Shown here piece after piece: positions 27,285 to 36,562 of a DNA stretch of 64,000 nt; within the stretch, counting starts at the first letter, position 1, and every line of letters starts with the position of its first letter. The stretch spans positions 1 to 64,000 of the forward strand of contig NZ_BLZO01000121.1 in NCBI RefSeq assembly GCF_014132355.1. The letters are read 5' to 3'. The translations under genes were made by a program, and so were the position numbers. A model generated the notes under the pieces. The model made no database searches. It saw only the letters and a list, made by a program, of their open reading frames with translations, and was not told the DNA's origin. This DNA is from Okeania sp. KiyG1. GTDB lineage: Bacteria > Cyanobacteriota > Cyanobacteriia > Cyanobacteriales > Microcoleaceae.

Positions 27285-28715
27285 AAACCGTACGAAAAAA
27301 ACTGTAGAAAATTGTAACAGCCTTTATCTTGATATTGGATTAACCAATACTGGCTGTACGGCGCAGCTCACTATTCCCTCGGCAGTAAATGCCCCTGGGA
27401 ATTTCTTTCTAATTATTTGAAGACTGCCATTAACATCGGCATTAATAACTATACCAGTTCCACTCCTAAATAAACCACGTTTTACTCGTTTACCTACATA
27501 GTTTTCATGGCATATCGGTTTTTCTAAGTCAACCGCAGATGTTTTACTGGTGTAACTTTCTTCTGTTTCAATTACCTTGATTCCTGCCAGTTGACATTTA
27601 TAAGTTATCTGTTCAATTAGCTTGGAGTGAGGTATTTGAGTAAATTTTTGGTTGTTGATTTTGCCAATGTTTGCACCTTGTTTCCAATTATCATTTTTTC
27701 CAATTACTACAGTACCAATATTACTCTTCACTAAATAATTTACGACTAACTTGCTGGTGTTATGCAGGTAATTCTCCACAAAACGATTTCTATGATAACT
27801 TAATGCTTCAATCTTACGGCTAGTTTTTCTGTTCCCTTTGAGGTTACTTTGGTACTTGGCTTTTCGCTTGTTATATAGTTGATTGACGCTTTTTAGTGGC
27901 TTCCCATTAATCAGCAGTGGTTTAACACCAGGCTTATTTGTAGATAGAGCAACTAATCTGTCAATTCCTAAGTCTATTCCGGCTACATATGTTGAGTGTA
28001 TTTGTGGCTGAAGAGTTTTTTCATACACTACTTCAATTATATAGCAGGCAGTAGCAGGTACTATCCTTACTTCGATTACAGTATCCACAACTACAGGTAT
28101 TTTGATATCACTCATTGATAAGTGACAAATACCATCTTTTAAAGGGGCTTTATAGACTGATTCCTTTGAATATATAACTACATTCCTACCTTGAGTTTTA
28201 TTCTTATACTTTGGTATTTTGGGTTTACCTAAAAACTTCCCTGGATATTTTAACCATTCTTTTATAGCTTGAAAATAGCCACGCCAAGTGGCAACCAAGC
28301 ATTTTATTATTTGTTTTGATACTTTAGTTGGCAAGGCTCTATAAGCATCGCTATCTTTGGTGGCGTGGTACAGTTTAGTTAGTGAGAGACTTTTACCAGT
28401 ACAGAAAAAATGCTGACGACAGTGATAGTTAGCCAAGTTATATAGGTTTTTTGACTTAAAAGCTAACTCATCACACACCTGCCAAAAGTTATGTGTTCGT
28501 CTAATTATATGTCTGTCAACAACTTTCATGGGTCTGTCTACTCAAATTTTATGGCCCTCGCCCGTGATTACTATAATGCTCGAAATCATTCATTGCCTAA
28601 ATTTACGTTTTCTATTAACTTGTTTAATATTACAATACTTTTCTACGTTTGACAACTATTTTCTACAGTTTAAGTTTAACAGTTAATAACCCCAAATAAT
28701 TTTAAGCTCCCCCGT
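27285..28715 (-). mobile_element. tnpB-only IS605-type element (ends approximate)
   Basis: The left end probably includes the hairpin around 28709-28728 (CCACCGTTAACGGGGG on the minus strand) and the block TTAACTGTTAAACTTAAAC, TGTAGAAAATAGTTGT, which recurs before the related copy at 62994. The right end contains CTGTAGAAAATTGTAACAG near 27300. Elements of this family lack inverted repeats, so the ends are uncertain. Confidence 0.5.
27324..28529 (-). CDS. tnpB: IS200/IS605-type TnpB (RuvC-like RNA-guided nuclease), Zn-ribbon-less variant
   Basis: A TnpB of 401 residues starting MKVVDRHIIRRTHNFWQVCD. RuvC motif I is STYVAGIDLGIDRLVALS (Asp186) and the last motif is VINADVNGSLQII (Asp365). In place of the usual E-D-L of RuvC-II it reads TVVIGKNDNWKQ, and the nearest acidic cluster is IETEESYTSKTS (Glu321, Glu323, Glu324). 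No CxxC pairs occur. TnpB proteins use an RNA from the element's right end to cut DNA at the donor site. No tnpA is adjacent, so it depends on a TnpA in trans, perhaps that at 36563. A broken close relative begins at 62994. Confidence 0.92.
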   Translation of the reverse strand: MKVVDRHIIRRTHNFWQVCDELAFKSKNLYNLANYHCRQHFFCTGKSLSLTKLYHATKDSDAYRALPTKVSKQIIKCLVATWRGYFQAIKEWLKYPGKFLGKPKIPKYKNKTQGRNVVIYSKESVYKAPLKDGICHLSMSDIKIPVVVDTVIEVRIVPATACYIIEVVYEKTLQPQIHSTYVAGIDLGIDRLVALSTNKPGVKPLLINGKPLKSVNQLYNKRKAKYQSNLKGNRKTSRKIEALSYHRNRFVENYLHNTSKLVVNYLVKSNIGTVVIGKNDNWKQGANIGKINNQKFTQIPHSKLIEQITYKCQLAGIKVIETEESYTSKTSAVDLEKPICHENYVGKRVKRGLFRSGTGIVINADVNGSLQIIRKKFPGAFTAEGIVSCAVQPVLVNPISR

Positions 28716-28729
28716 TAACGGTGGGTTAT

Positions 28730-29623
28730 TAAAGGAGTATTCAGCGGTCAGCTTTTCCTGCGGAATGCTGCGCAAACAGCGATCGGTAAATTTTTTTTGA
28801 GATGTTGATCGAGAGATTTAAACTCCTCCGAGGGCCATCCTGCTGACTCAGAAGTCGGGGAGTTTTATACCAATTCCCATGCATTATATCAAATCCGGTT
28901 GAATACTTATCGTATATTTGGGGGTGGGGAGTGTGGGAAGTTGGTTCGTGTGGGAAGAAGGGGAGGTCAAGAGATTGAAGGCGAGAAAGTGTGGATAGAA
29001 TTATAAACATATACTGTATAACTGGATTCTATATTATTGCTATACTTGGGCAGTACTTCAGTTGTCAACTGATCGGTACAAGCAAAATCACTTTGCATAC
29101 TAATTTCAGCTTGCGTTAATGTTAATTATTCTTATGTTTGCTTCTCCCTGTACGGACGCCCTTATGCAACGTCCCTACCCACTCCCTATTTCCCCTCCAC
29201 GGTCGGGGAGGGGCTAGGGTGGGTCCCCTGCTCAACAAAATGTAGAAAAGTTTTTGAGAAATGGTTTTACCTGGAGCTACGCTTAAGCTGAAGTCCGAAG
29301 TTCCTCTACAAGAGGCTAGCTGATAGCTAAAAGCTGATAGCTAGTTAAACCTGCCATATTACTAAGTGACTAAAGTCACACAATTACAATCGAATTATCA
29401 CTTTTTATTTAATACATTTCTGTTTAATATTATATCATTACTACAAAAGTATTCGTTCAAACTAATAAATGAATAGGTAGGCATAAATAAACCTAAATAT
29501 CTAACGAAATGTTGATGCACCTCATACCCTTGAGATTGCTTCCTTACTTACTGATATAGAGCAGCTACATAAACAAACAACTTCTCTATATATAGATATA
29601 TAAACGAGGATAATTATAGAAAA
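28730..29623. repeat. Intergenic region with a MITE of family ATATCAAATCCGGTTGAATA
   Basis: 28884-29040 begins ATATCAAATCCGGTTGAATA and contains GGTTCGTGTGGG and AGAAAGTGTGGATAGAATTA; an inverted copy lies at about 41432-41571. 29130-29240 has lineage-typical GTACGGACGCCC and CCACGGTCGGGG repeats, and 29310-29345 has AGCTGATAGCT heptamers. A purine stretch GAGGATAA precedes the receiver gene. No gene found. Confidence 0.6.
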
Positions 29624-30052
29624 ATGCTCAAGAAAAGAATTTTATTGGTAGAAGATAATCCTACGGATAAGAAGATTATTTCTTACTCTCTTATAAAACT
29701 AGGATTAAAAGTAATAGAAGCTAATAATGGTGTTGAAGCCATAGAAAAAATTTATTGTGAAAAACCAGATCTAGTACTTCTAGACATTATGATACCAAAA
29801 TTAAATGGCTATGCTGTATGTACTCAAATTAAGTCCGATACTCAACTACAGAAGATTCCTGTCATTTTTTGCACTAGCAAGAATGATGAAAGTGACTACC
29901 ATGAAGCAATGAAATATGGTGCAGATGGCTATCTTAGTAAACCTTTCAAACATTCTGAAATTATAGCTATGATTTTAGAGTTAGGAATTACTAAAGCAGA
30001 AATATCTGAAAATAAATATATACCTACCTTAAAAAAGGTTGTATTAGATTGA
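29624..30052 (+). CDS. CheY-like response regulator (single receiver domain)
   Basis: A receiver domain of 142 residues with all key residues: Asp11 (VEDNPTDK), the phospho-acceptor Asp54 (LVLLDIMIP), Thr84 (IFCTSK) and Lys106 (LSKPF). There is no output domain, only a 25-residue tail. Single receivers of this kind act in cyanobacterial phototaxis or chemotaxis or in phosphorelays. No histidine kinase is nearby, so the partner is unknown. Start ATG 29624, preceded by GAGGATAATTATAG. Confidence 0.92.
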   Translation: MLKKRILLVEDNPTDKKIISYSLIKLGLKVIEANNGVEAIEKIYCEKPDLVLLDIMIPKLNGYAVCTQIKSDTQLQKIPVIFCTSKNDESDYHEAMKYGADGYLSKPFKHSEIIAMILELGITKAEISENKYIPTLKKVVLD

Positions 30053-30142
30053 TAAATATTGCACGCAAAAATTACACTAATAAATTTGCTTAAATGTCAA
30101 CTCTAAACTGAAATATTTATAACTTGAAACAATACAACAAAT

Positions 30143-30313
30143 ATGAGACTGATGAGAGATAAAGTTATAGGTTTTGGAAATATAGAATCGATAATCAAAA
30201 TAGGTGTATCTTACCAACCTGAAATTGATTTAACTATTTCAATAAAATCAGCAAAAATTGTCGGTTGGTTGAAAACCAATATAGTGAATGAAGTTTCAAT
30301 TTCAGAGATTTGA
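30143..30313 (+). CDS. Possible small protein, 56 residues
   Basis: An ORF starting ATGAGACTGATGAG that reads MRLMRDKVIGFGNIESIIKI, continues GVSYQPEIDLTISIKSAKIV and ends VSISEI. It lies 90 bp after the receiver gene on the same strand and has a beta-alpha-like pattern. No Shine-Dalgarno and no known family. It could be a remnant. Low confidence. Confidence 0.25.
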   Translation: MRLMRDKVIGFGNIESIIKIGVSYQPEIDLTISIKSAKIVGWLKTNIVNEVSISEI

Positions 30314-30764
30314 GACTAGGAAATTTCCAAAAATAAAACGTACAATTAGCAATAATACTAATAATAATTAGTACGATATTATCCGGTTGAATAGCAATCT
30401 ATTAAGGGTTCAGAGTGTAGAAAGAAGTTCAATAATTTAGAATTTATAATTTAGAATTACCGAATAATTAATAATTAATAATTAAATAATTCGCGCCTTG
30501 AAGCCTCCCTTTACCAAATGAACTCTCCTTTAAAACGGATAAGATTGACTCAAAGGAAATTTTTTCTTTTTATCCCCTTAAGAGCTGATTTATAAAGTAA
30601 ATATTAAAAGGCTTAATTTATTACAGGACAAAGGTTTTGCCGATTTTCGGTCAGTCAACCATAAATTCCTGAGACCTAGATAGCATAAGAGTTTTAGCTC
30701 AGTTTATAAATCATATCATGTCCGCTGCTATCGTTTGTGCAAAACCAAGGGTGAATATCTAGAA
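30314..30764. repeat. Intergenic region with an STRR-type element and left half of an interrupted MITE
   Basis: 30435-30590 is an STRR element (AATTAAT heptamers, GAAGCCTCCC, AACGGATAAGATTGACTC, TATCCCCTTAA). 30713-30764 is the end of an ATATCATGTCCG-family MITE, cut at a TAGAA target by the IS that follows. Confidence 0.7.
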
Positions 30765-32144
30765 CAGGACTTACGCACATACACTATATATAGCGTCTAT
30801 TGATCTAGGCGATCGCTTGACAAATTATAGCGATCGCCTGAACATCAAAATTACAATAACTAATACAAAGATACGCTAATATAATTTATTTTCGCTCTAT
30901 TTAGATGTTGCTAATTGTAAATCATTTTTGCCAAAATACTCTGATTATTGTAGGATTACATTATTGTTAATTTTAGCTAACAGGATGAACTTCAGCTATA
31001 TTGATTATTGTCAATATCTACTCAATTATCATACAAATTATACCATTACAAATTTAGCAAATCACCTAGAAAATGTTAGCCATGACATGATAAATCGCTA
31101 TTTAAAAATAGAAAAATTTGATAGCCAGGATTTATGGATAAATGTTAAAAAAGAAATTATAACTAATACAGAAGGTTATTTAATCTTTGATGACACAGTT
31201 CTTAACAAAAAACATAGTAATAAAATTGAGTTGGTTAGGCGACAGTACAGTGGTAATGAGCATAAAGTAGTCCGTGGTATAGGGATTGTAAATTGTATAT
31301 ATTTTAACCAAACAATTGAACAATTTTGGCTAATAGATTATCGGATTTATGACCCAGATAGTGATAAAAAAAACAAAATAGATCATGTGGAAGAAATGAT
31401 TCTCTGTGTGGTAAATAATAAAAATTACCATTTAAGACTGTGTTAATGGATAGTTGGTATGCAACACAAAGGTTAATGGGATTGATAGATAATATGGAAA
31501 AATTTATTACTGTCCCTTAAAAAGAAATCGTTTAGTAGATGATAGTGGTCGCAAGTGAAAAATATAAAAACATAGGAGAATTAAGTTGGAATGAGTCGGA
31601 AAAAATATCAGGTAAAATAATTAAAATTAAAGGTTTTCCAAGAGATAAAAAAGTCAAGCTATTCTGGGCAACTGTTTCTACCAACAGAACAGAATATGTT
31701 GTTACTAATGACTTAAGTCAATCTTCAGTAGATGCTGTAGAATTTGAATCTCAAACTAGGTGGAAGATTGAAGAATTTCACAGAGAAATTAAGCAATTAA
31801 CAGGTATTGAATTTTGTCAATGTCGTCTCAGGGACATTCAAAAAAATCATATAGCCTGTGCTATGTTAGTCTGGAATTTCTTAAAAAGATTAGCAGTGAA
31901 AATAGGAAAAACTATTTATCAAGTTAAACATGAATTACTCTCAGATTATCTGCTCCAAGAGCTGAAAAAGCCCACAATAAAATTCAGGGCTATCTTGATT
32001 TTATAGGTGTTTTTTTACCCTTGTTTTAACAATGGTAATTGTCTTGAGGCGCCATTCGGAGCTTTGCGTCAGCAATCGCTATAATTTTTTAAGCGATCGC
32101 CTAAATTAGTAGACGCTATATATAGTGCCTTTGCGTAAGTCCTG
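30765..32144. mobile_element. IS701-like insertion sequence with 13-bp perfect inverted ends and 5-bp target duplication
   Basis: Bounded by CAGGACTTACGCA (30765-30777) and TGCGTAAGTCCTG (32132-32144). The inverted similarity extends about 35 bp through ACTATATATAGCGTCTA. TAGAA flanks both sides (30760-30764 and 32145-32149). Removing the IS plus one TAGAA restores a continuous MITE sequence that matches the uninterrupted copy at 16255-16396. Length 1380 bp. A deleted relative sits at 48766-48957. Confidence 0.9.
30928..32006 (+). pseudogene. DDE transposase (IS701-like), frameshifted
   Basis: Two open pieces (30928-31446 and 31539-32006) belong to one transposase. The first has the first catalytic Asp in EGYLIFDDTVLNKKHS and ELVRRQYSGNEHKVVRGIGI. 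Between them, in other frames, read TVLMDSWYATQRLMGLIDN and FYYCPLKRNRLVDDSGR. The second has KGFPRDKKVKLFWATVSTNR and RWKIEEFHREIKQLTGIE, with the catalytic Glu, and QCRLRDIQKNHIACAMLVW. At least three indels separate the pieces, so the transposase should be inactive. Family placement rests on these motifs only. Confidence 0.8.
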
Positions 32145-32257
32145 TAGAAGAAATTTACGTTTTTTCAAGCTTTTAAGCCTTCTTCCCTCTTCCTTCTTCC
32201 TTCTTCCTTCTTCCTTACTTTAGCTATACAATACCGATGCTACCGGACATAATATCA
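32145..32257. mobile_element. Other half of the MITE interrupted by the IS
   Basis: Starts with the duplicated TAGAA, has GAAATTTACG and a TTCCTTC heptamer block, and ends AATACCGATGCTACCGGACA, then TAATATCA. This is the inverse of the GGTAGCATCGGTATTG end of the family. Confidence 0.8.
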
Positions 32258-32340
32258 GCTCTAAAAGGGGAGGCTTTATACAACAATTTTTAGGTCAATA
32301 GGGCGTGACCGATCTAATCTAAAAGCATTTACAGATAAAT

Positions 32341-32560
32341 TTGACTACTCCCCGGACTTAAGTCACGGGGATTCTAAGTTGATACTACGCAACAGGATAA
32401 ATCCGTGTTGCTCCGTCTGTTCTTAGCTGACCAAAGATATATTCTTTGGGGACAATTTCCGCGGTGCCCCTACACAGTCAGCTCAAGTCTAAACCTAGCT
32501 TTCTGCTTACTTTTGTCTAAACATTTGTATATCCAGATAATAGCACAGGACAACTAAAGT
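32341..32560 (-). ncRNA. Orphan IS605-type right end with an omega-RNA-like structured region
   Basis: On the minus strand this reads GTAGGGGCACCGCGG, then further hairpins, and ends in AGAATCCCCGTGACTTAAGT plus CCGGGGAGTAGTCAAA. The last hairpin (CCCCGTGACTTAAGTCCGGGG) followed by GAGTAGTCA closely resembles the right ends of cyanobacterial tnpB elements (compare GGGGAGGATGTCAA at 50005). In such elements the right end encodes the 3' part of the guide (omega) RNA. No tnpB reading frame adjoins it, only decayed sequence up to about 32720. Assignment by similarity of ends. Confidence 0.5.
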
Positions 32561-32719
32561 TGTATAGTCTAAACGACTCCCTTGTTTTCATCCCCCGGTT
32601 AAAACACGCTTGCTCTCAACGTGGCTTTTCGGTAAGTGCCTTTTTTAGAACGAAAAAAAGTGCAACTTTTTAAGCTTGAGCGACCAAAAAGTTAGAATTC
32701 AAGGCTCACTACGGCAAAA

Positions 32720-33135
32720 AAAATAAAGGGATAAATATATCCGACTACCTCCTCTAAATTCTCCATTACTCCTGACTCGGTCCTCCTGAGTTCTGACTCC
32801 TACCCCTACCATGCAGACTTTTTCAGCAAACCCTAAATAAGCATACAACAGGAGAAAGTTGTTTTTTCACTCCAGTGTCACAGAGTTCGATCGCTATTTA
32901 ATTTATAAGTATTCAACCGGACATGATAGAATTATAATATCATCTCCGGTAGCATCGGTCTTGTATAACAAAGGTAAGGAAAAAGGAAGAGGTCCGAAGG
33001 AAGAGGAAAGAGGTCCGAAGGCTACCCTCGCAAGAAAAAAACCATTATTTCCTGTAGATATTCACCCTTGGTTTTACACTAACGATATAAACGGACATGA
33101 TAGAATTATAATTCAGTAGTTAACCTGAGGTAATA
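32720..33135. repeat. Intergenic region with MITE pieces
   Basis: 32790-32836 is the right end of a TTAGGGTTTGCTGA-family MITE. 32936-33106 is an ATATCATGTCCGG-family copy (GGTAGCATCGGTCTTGTATA to ACGATATAAACGGACATGAT), with TAGAATTATA on both sides. It contains an internal GAAGAGGTCCGAAGG duplication. No gene. Confidence 0.7.
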
Positions 33136-34845
33136 TTATGCCTCAACTGCCATACTTTTGATTTTTAACTCTTCAGAATTAATCGTCATTGATGATTTCC
33201 AGGAGCGATCGCCCTGTACCAAAGTATGTACTCTCCAACGGTCGGTAGTTTGAGGATAATCGCTACGATAATGTCCACCTCTGCTTTCAGTGCGCCATGC
33301 AGCACTTTTGAGAATTAAATATCCTAGATCCAAAAGATTGAGAGTTTCTGTAACCATCCGCAATTGTTGTTCTGCATCAGTCGAACTTAAGTCTATCATC
33401 TGGTTAGGTAATAGATTTGTTAAAAATTGAACTACATCCAAACCTGTCAAACTTTCTCGCCAATTATTAATTTTATGTAGCGCTCTATCTAACAAATCTC
33501 CTTCACGACAGATACCCGCACTTTCCCACATTAAACTCGGTAACATTTTGCGAATCAATTCTATCTTTTCCATATCCCCACTCCAATTAAAGTCTACCTG
33601 TGACACCTCAGAATTAGGCGCAACTAAATTTGGCTGAATTTCAATGCGAGATAGTTGAGAAGCAAAGACTAAACATTCCAACAAAGAATTACTCGCTAAA
33701 CGATTTGCTCCATGAACCCCTGTACTTGCTGTTTCCCCGATAGCATAGAGTCCACGAATTGAGGTTTGACTCATTAAGTCGCAAGCAATTCCACCCATCC
33801 AATAATGAGCAGCAGGAGCAACCGGAATAGGTTCTTGAAAAACATCAATACCCCATTGTTTGCAAACATTGATAATATTGGGGAAGCGATAACGAATGCG
33901 TTCGGGAGCAATAGGTCGCAAATCTAAATAAACATGAGCTTGGGTAGGGTCATCTGTAGTTTTTTGCAAGTGATGAAAAATAGCTCTACTGACAACATCT
34001 CTTGGTGCTAACTCTCCAGCAGGATGATATTCAAAAGCAAAACGGTTTCCGCGTTCGTCAATTAGATGTGCTCCTTCTCCCCGCACAGCTTCACTAATCA
34101 AAAAATGAGGAGCGCCTGGTTTAGTTAAAGCAGTAGGATGAAATTGGAAAAATTCCAAATCTCGTAAAACAGCTCCCGCACGCCAAGCTATTGCTACTCC
34201 ATCCCCGGTACTAACTTCCGGGTTAGTTGTTTGAGCAAATATTTGACCGCCTCCACCCGTTGCCAACACAACTACAGAAGATTTTAACCACTGAATTTTA
34301 CTTTGATGGAGAAGACTAATACCTTGGACGCGATTTTTCTGTGGAGTTAGCCATAAATTTAATGCTACTGCCTGAGAAATAACTTGAATGTTTTGACGTT
34401 CTAAAACTTTTGCTGTAAGTGTATCAATAATGGCTCTACCTGTAGTATCTGCGGAATGAAGTACACGAGGATGTGAGTGGGCAGCTTCTAAAGTCATTGC
34501 CAGTTTTTCTCCTTTGCGGTCAAAAGCAACACCCATTTCTACTAGATGAGCGATCGCTTCTTCTGCACTTTCCACCATAAATTTTACGGATTCGGGGTCA
34601 CACAAACCTGCACCAGCTTTGAGGGTATCTTCTAAGTGTAAGTTCGGGTTGTCCGACGGGTCAATAGCTGCAGCAATGCCTCCTTGAGCGCAGTTACTGG
34701 AACCCATATTTATGACACCTTTAGTAACTAAACCAACTCTAAGATGAGTAGGTAAACAAAGTGCAGCATAAAGTCCTGCCGCACCCGAGCCTACTACTAT
34801 AACATCAAAGTAGGGAGAAATACTTGGAGATTGTAATTTTGGCAT
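33136..34845 (-). CDS. nadB: L-aspartate oxidase
   Basis: A flavoenzyme that oxidises L-aspartate to iminoaspartate, the first step of de novo NAD synthesis. Its 569 residues are normal for the family. The FAD dinucleotide motif is GSGAAGL (Gly19, Gly21, Gly24). Family motifs follow: SSNCAQGGIAAAID, LEAAHSHPRVLHSADTTGRA, FFQFHPTAL, EAVRGEGAHLIDERGNRF, ELAPRDVVSRAI, and MGGIACD with YAIGETASTGVHGANRLAS. The C-terminal domain has ESRGGHYRSDYP. Its product is used by NadA, encoded 4.3 kb upstream on the same strand; nicotinamidase and an IS605 element lie between. A MITE-rich region follows its stop. Confidence 0.97.
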   Translation of the reverse strand: MPKLQSPSISPYFDVIVVGSGAAGLYAALCLPTHLRVGLVTKGVINMGSSNCAQGGIAAAIDPSDNPNLHLEDTLKAGAGLCDPESVKFMVESAEEAIAHLVEMGVAFDRKGEKLAMTLEAAHSHPRVLHSADTTGRAIIDTLTAKVLERQNIQVISQAVALNLWLTPQKNRVQGISLLHQSKIQWLKSSVVVLATGGGGQIFAQTTNPEVSTGDGVAIAWRAGAVLRDLEFFQFHPTALTKPGAPHFLISEAVRGEGAHLIDERGNRFAFEYHPAGELAPRDVVSRAIFHHLQKTTDDPTQAHVYLDLRPIAPERIRYRFPNIINVCKQWGIDVFQEPIPVAPAAHYWMGGIACDLMSQTSIRGLYAIGETASTGVHGANRLASNSLLECLVFASQLSRIEIQPNLVAPNSEVSQVDFNWSGDMEKIELIRKMLPSLMWESAGICREGDLLDRALHKINNWRESLTGLDVVQFLTNLLPNQMIDLSSTDAEQQLRMVTETLNLLDLGYLILKSAAWRTESRGGHYRSDYPQTTDRWRVHTLVQGDRSWKSSMTINSEELKIKSMAVEA

Positions 34846-34951
34846 TCGTATAAAGTTATTTATTTGATCTAGAAATAAATCATTGAACCCTCCCCGTGCT
34901 GAAGCAGCGGGGAGTCCACAGAAATTACCTCAACTTTTAGTCCGCACTGAC

Positions 34952-36469
34952 TTATCTGGTTGAGAGCTTCTTAAGGTAACAGGAGAATTGCTCTGAGGGC
35001 GAATGAGCCGACCTACTTTCAGACAAGCTTACTTGTTTGCAATTTATTTGATAATGCTCCCATGCCTCCTGCAAGACTGGTTCCAACCTTTGATACTCTT
35101 GTAGTGCATCATGCAATGAAAGCTCATCCTCATTAATGTGTCTAGCCAAAAAAGCACTAAATAAATCGCGGTGCATAACTACACCTGTTTCATCTGTGTG
35201 AACTCTTTGAGATAAAGTTTTCTTCACACGATTACCTGTCAGGTGAGTTTGAGATAGTGCTGTTTTTTGGGTAGAAAACTTGATGAACTGACCGCCAGCA
35301 TTTTCGGCTTTGCGGTGTAGTTCTGAAATAAAAAATCCTGGCGACTTATTAGAAATAGCTTTTCCCCATATTTTCTGCCACGCTTTTACAGAAACATTTT
35401 CTGTTTTAATTGTGCTACCATGGCGTAAAATATCATTAACTAATCGACGATTTTGACTTTTAGTATAAGCAGCTTTTTTACGCTCTAATTCACGTTTTTT
35501 AATGGCAGTTTTATAGTAATGTTTTGAATGGCACCACTTGGTTTGTTGCCCTTTTTTTAGCTGGCCTTTCTTTGTGACAATTTTACGACCTACACGCTTC
35601 TGGAAATTAGACTCATATTTGTCAGGATTGTTAGCTCTTCTAGAACGTTCCATCTTACGCTGTAGTTGCCTGATTTCCTTTTGATAAGTAGGAACTTTAT
35701 CGGCCAATGGTAATAATCCTGCATAGTCATCAGCTACAATTGCAACATTAGAAATATTTAAGTCTAGTCCTATAGTTCCTGAGCTGACATAATTTTGAGG
35801 TTTTTCATATGGCTGACCTTCACAGATAAGCTGAACAAACCATCGCTTTTTACCGTTTAATTCTCGCCAGACTAATCGAACATATTTAACTTTGCTGTTT
35901 AAGCCATGTTCTATGACTGGATTATTTTTAGGAATTATAGGTAGTAGTTTCAGCTTCCCCCAAACTACTAAACTGCTTTTCCAGCGTAACCCTTGCTTGT
36001 TAGATTTGCCTTCTATTGACCTAAACCTAGTAGTTATCTTAAATCTAACTTTTTTAGCCTTGTTGAACAGAACTTTTTCTACAGCATTAAAAGCACGAGT
36101 AGCTAGTTTTTGTTGAGTATTAGAATCAATTTTTTCAGCAATCCATTTAGCTCTATTAGCAGTTAATGTGGCAAAAGCTTGTAGTCCAAAGTCACTAAAA
36201 CGATATTGTTTTCTGGCTTCATTAAATAACTGTTTCCGTTCAGGATTTGCTAGTTGTTTGTTATTTCTAGTAACAAATAATGGCAATGATTTTGCCTGTT
36301 GATAAGCGCTTGAGTTTTTGACCAATTCCATCCTAACCTTAGCTTCATTTAAGCAAGCATTATAAAGTCTCATAGCAGCATTAAACCTAGCTTCTAGTTC
36401 TCGGTTTTGTTGACTACTGACCTTTAATGGTAGCTCTGTTATAAATGATGGAGTGGTAGCTCTAGACAT
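34952..36469 (-). CDS. tnpB: IS605-family TnpB, large variant without Zn-ribbon cysteines
   Basis: A TnpB of 505 residues, longer than the usual 370-400. RuvC motifs: Asp236 (GTIGLDLNISNVAIV), Glu357 (STIKTENVSVKAW) and Asp435 (VMHRDLFSAFLARH), so the catalytic triad is complete. Where a zinc ribbon normally lies, between Glu357 and Asp435, the sequence reads LSQTHLTGNRVKKTLSQRVH with no cysteines. A basic insertion (KKGQLKKGQQTKWCHSKHYY) sits between RuvC I and II. It should work with the guide RNA of this element to keep or spread it. Divergent from the tnpA next door. Confidence 0.92.
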   Translation of the reverse strand: MSRATTPSFITELPLKVSSQQNRELEARFNAAMRLYNACLNEAKVRMELVKNSSAYQQAKSLPLFVTRNNKQLANPERKQLFNEARKQYRFSDFGLQAFATLTANRAKWIAEKIDSNTQQKLATRAFNAVEKVLFNKAKKVRFKITTRFRSIEGKSNKQGLRWKSSLVVWGKLKLLPIIPKNNPVIEHGLNSKVKYVRLVWRELNGKKRWFVQLICEGQPYEKPQNYVSSGTIGLDLNISNVAIVADDYAGLLPLADKVPTYQKEIRQLQRKMERSRRANNPDKYESNFQKRVGRKIVTKKGQLKKGQQTKWCHSKHYYKTAIKKRELERKKAAYTKSQNRRLVNDILRHGSTIKTENVSVKAWQKIWGKAISNKSPGFFISELHRKAENAGGQFIKFSTQKTALSQTHLTGNRVKKTLSQRVHTDETGVVMHRDLFSAFLARHINEDELSLHDALQEYQRLEPVLQEAWEHYQINCKQVSLSESRSAHSPSEQFSCYLKKLSTR

Positions 36470-36562
36470 TATGAACGCAAAACATGAATTGTATAAGGAA
36501 ACTTGCTATCTACAATATCTGAGCTACAATATTTTGTCAATAGCTAAAAGACATCAACTATT

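Noticed and set aside
32341-32640. Possible tRNA gene cluster or riboswitch
   Set aside because: No cloverleaf with a TTCGA-type T-loop could be found; the hairpin and terminus fit an IS605-type right end better.
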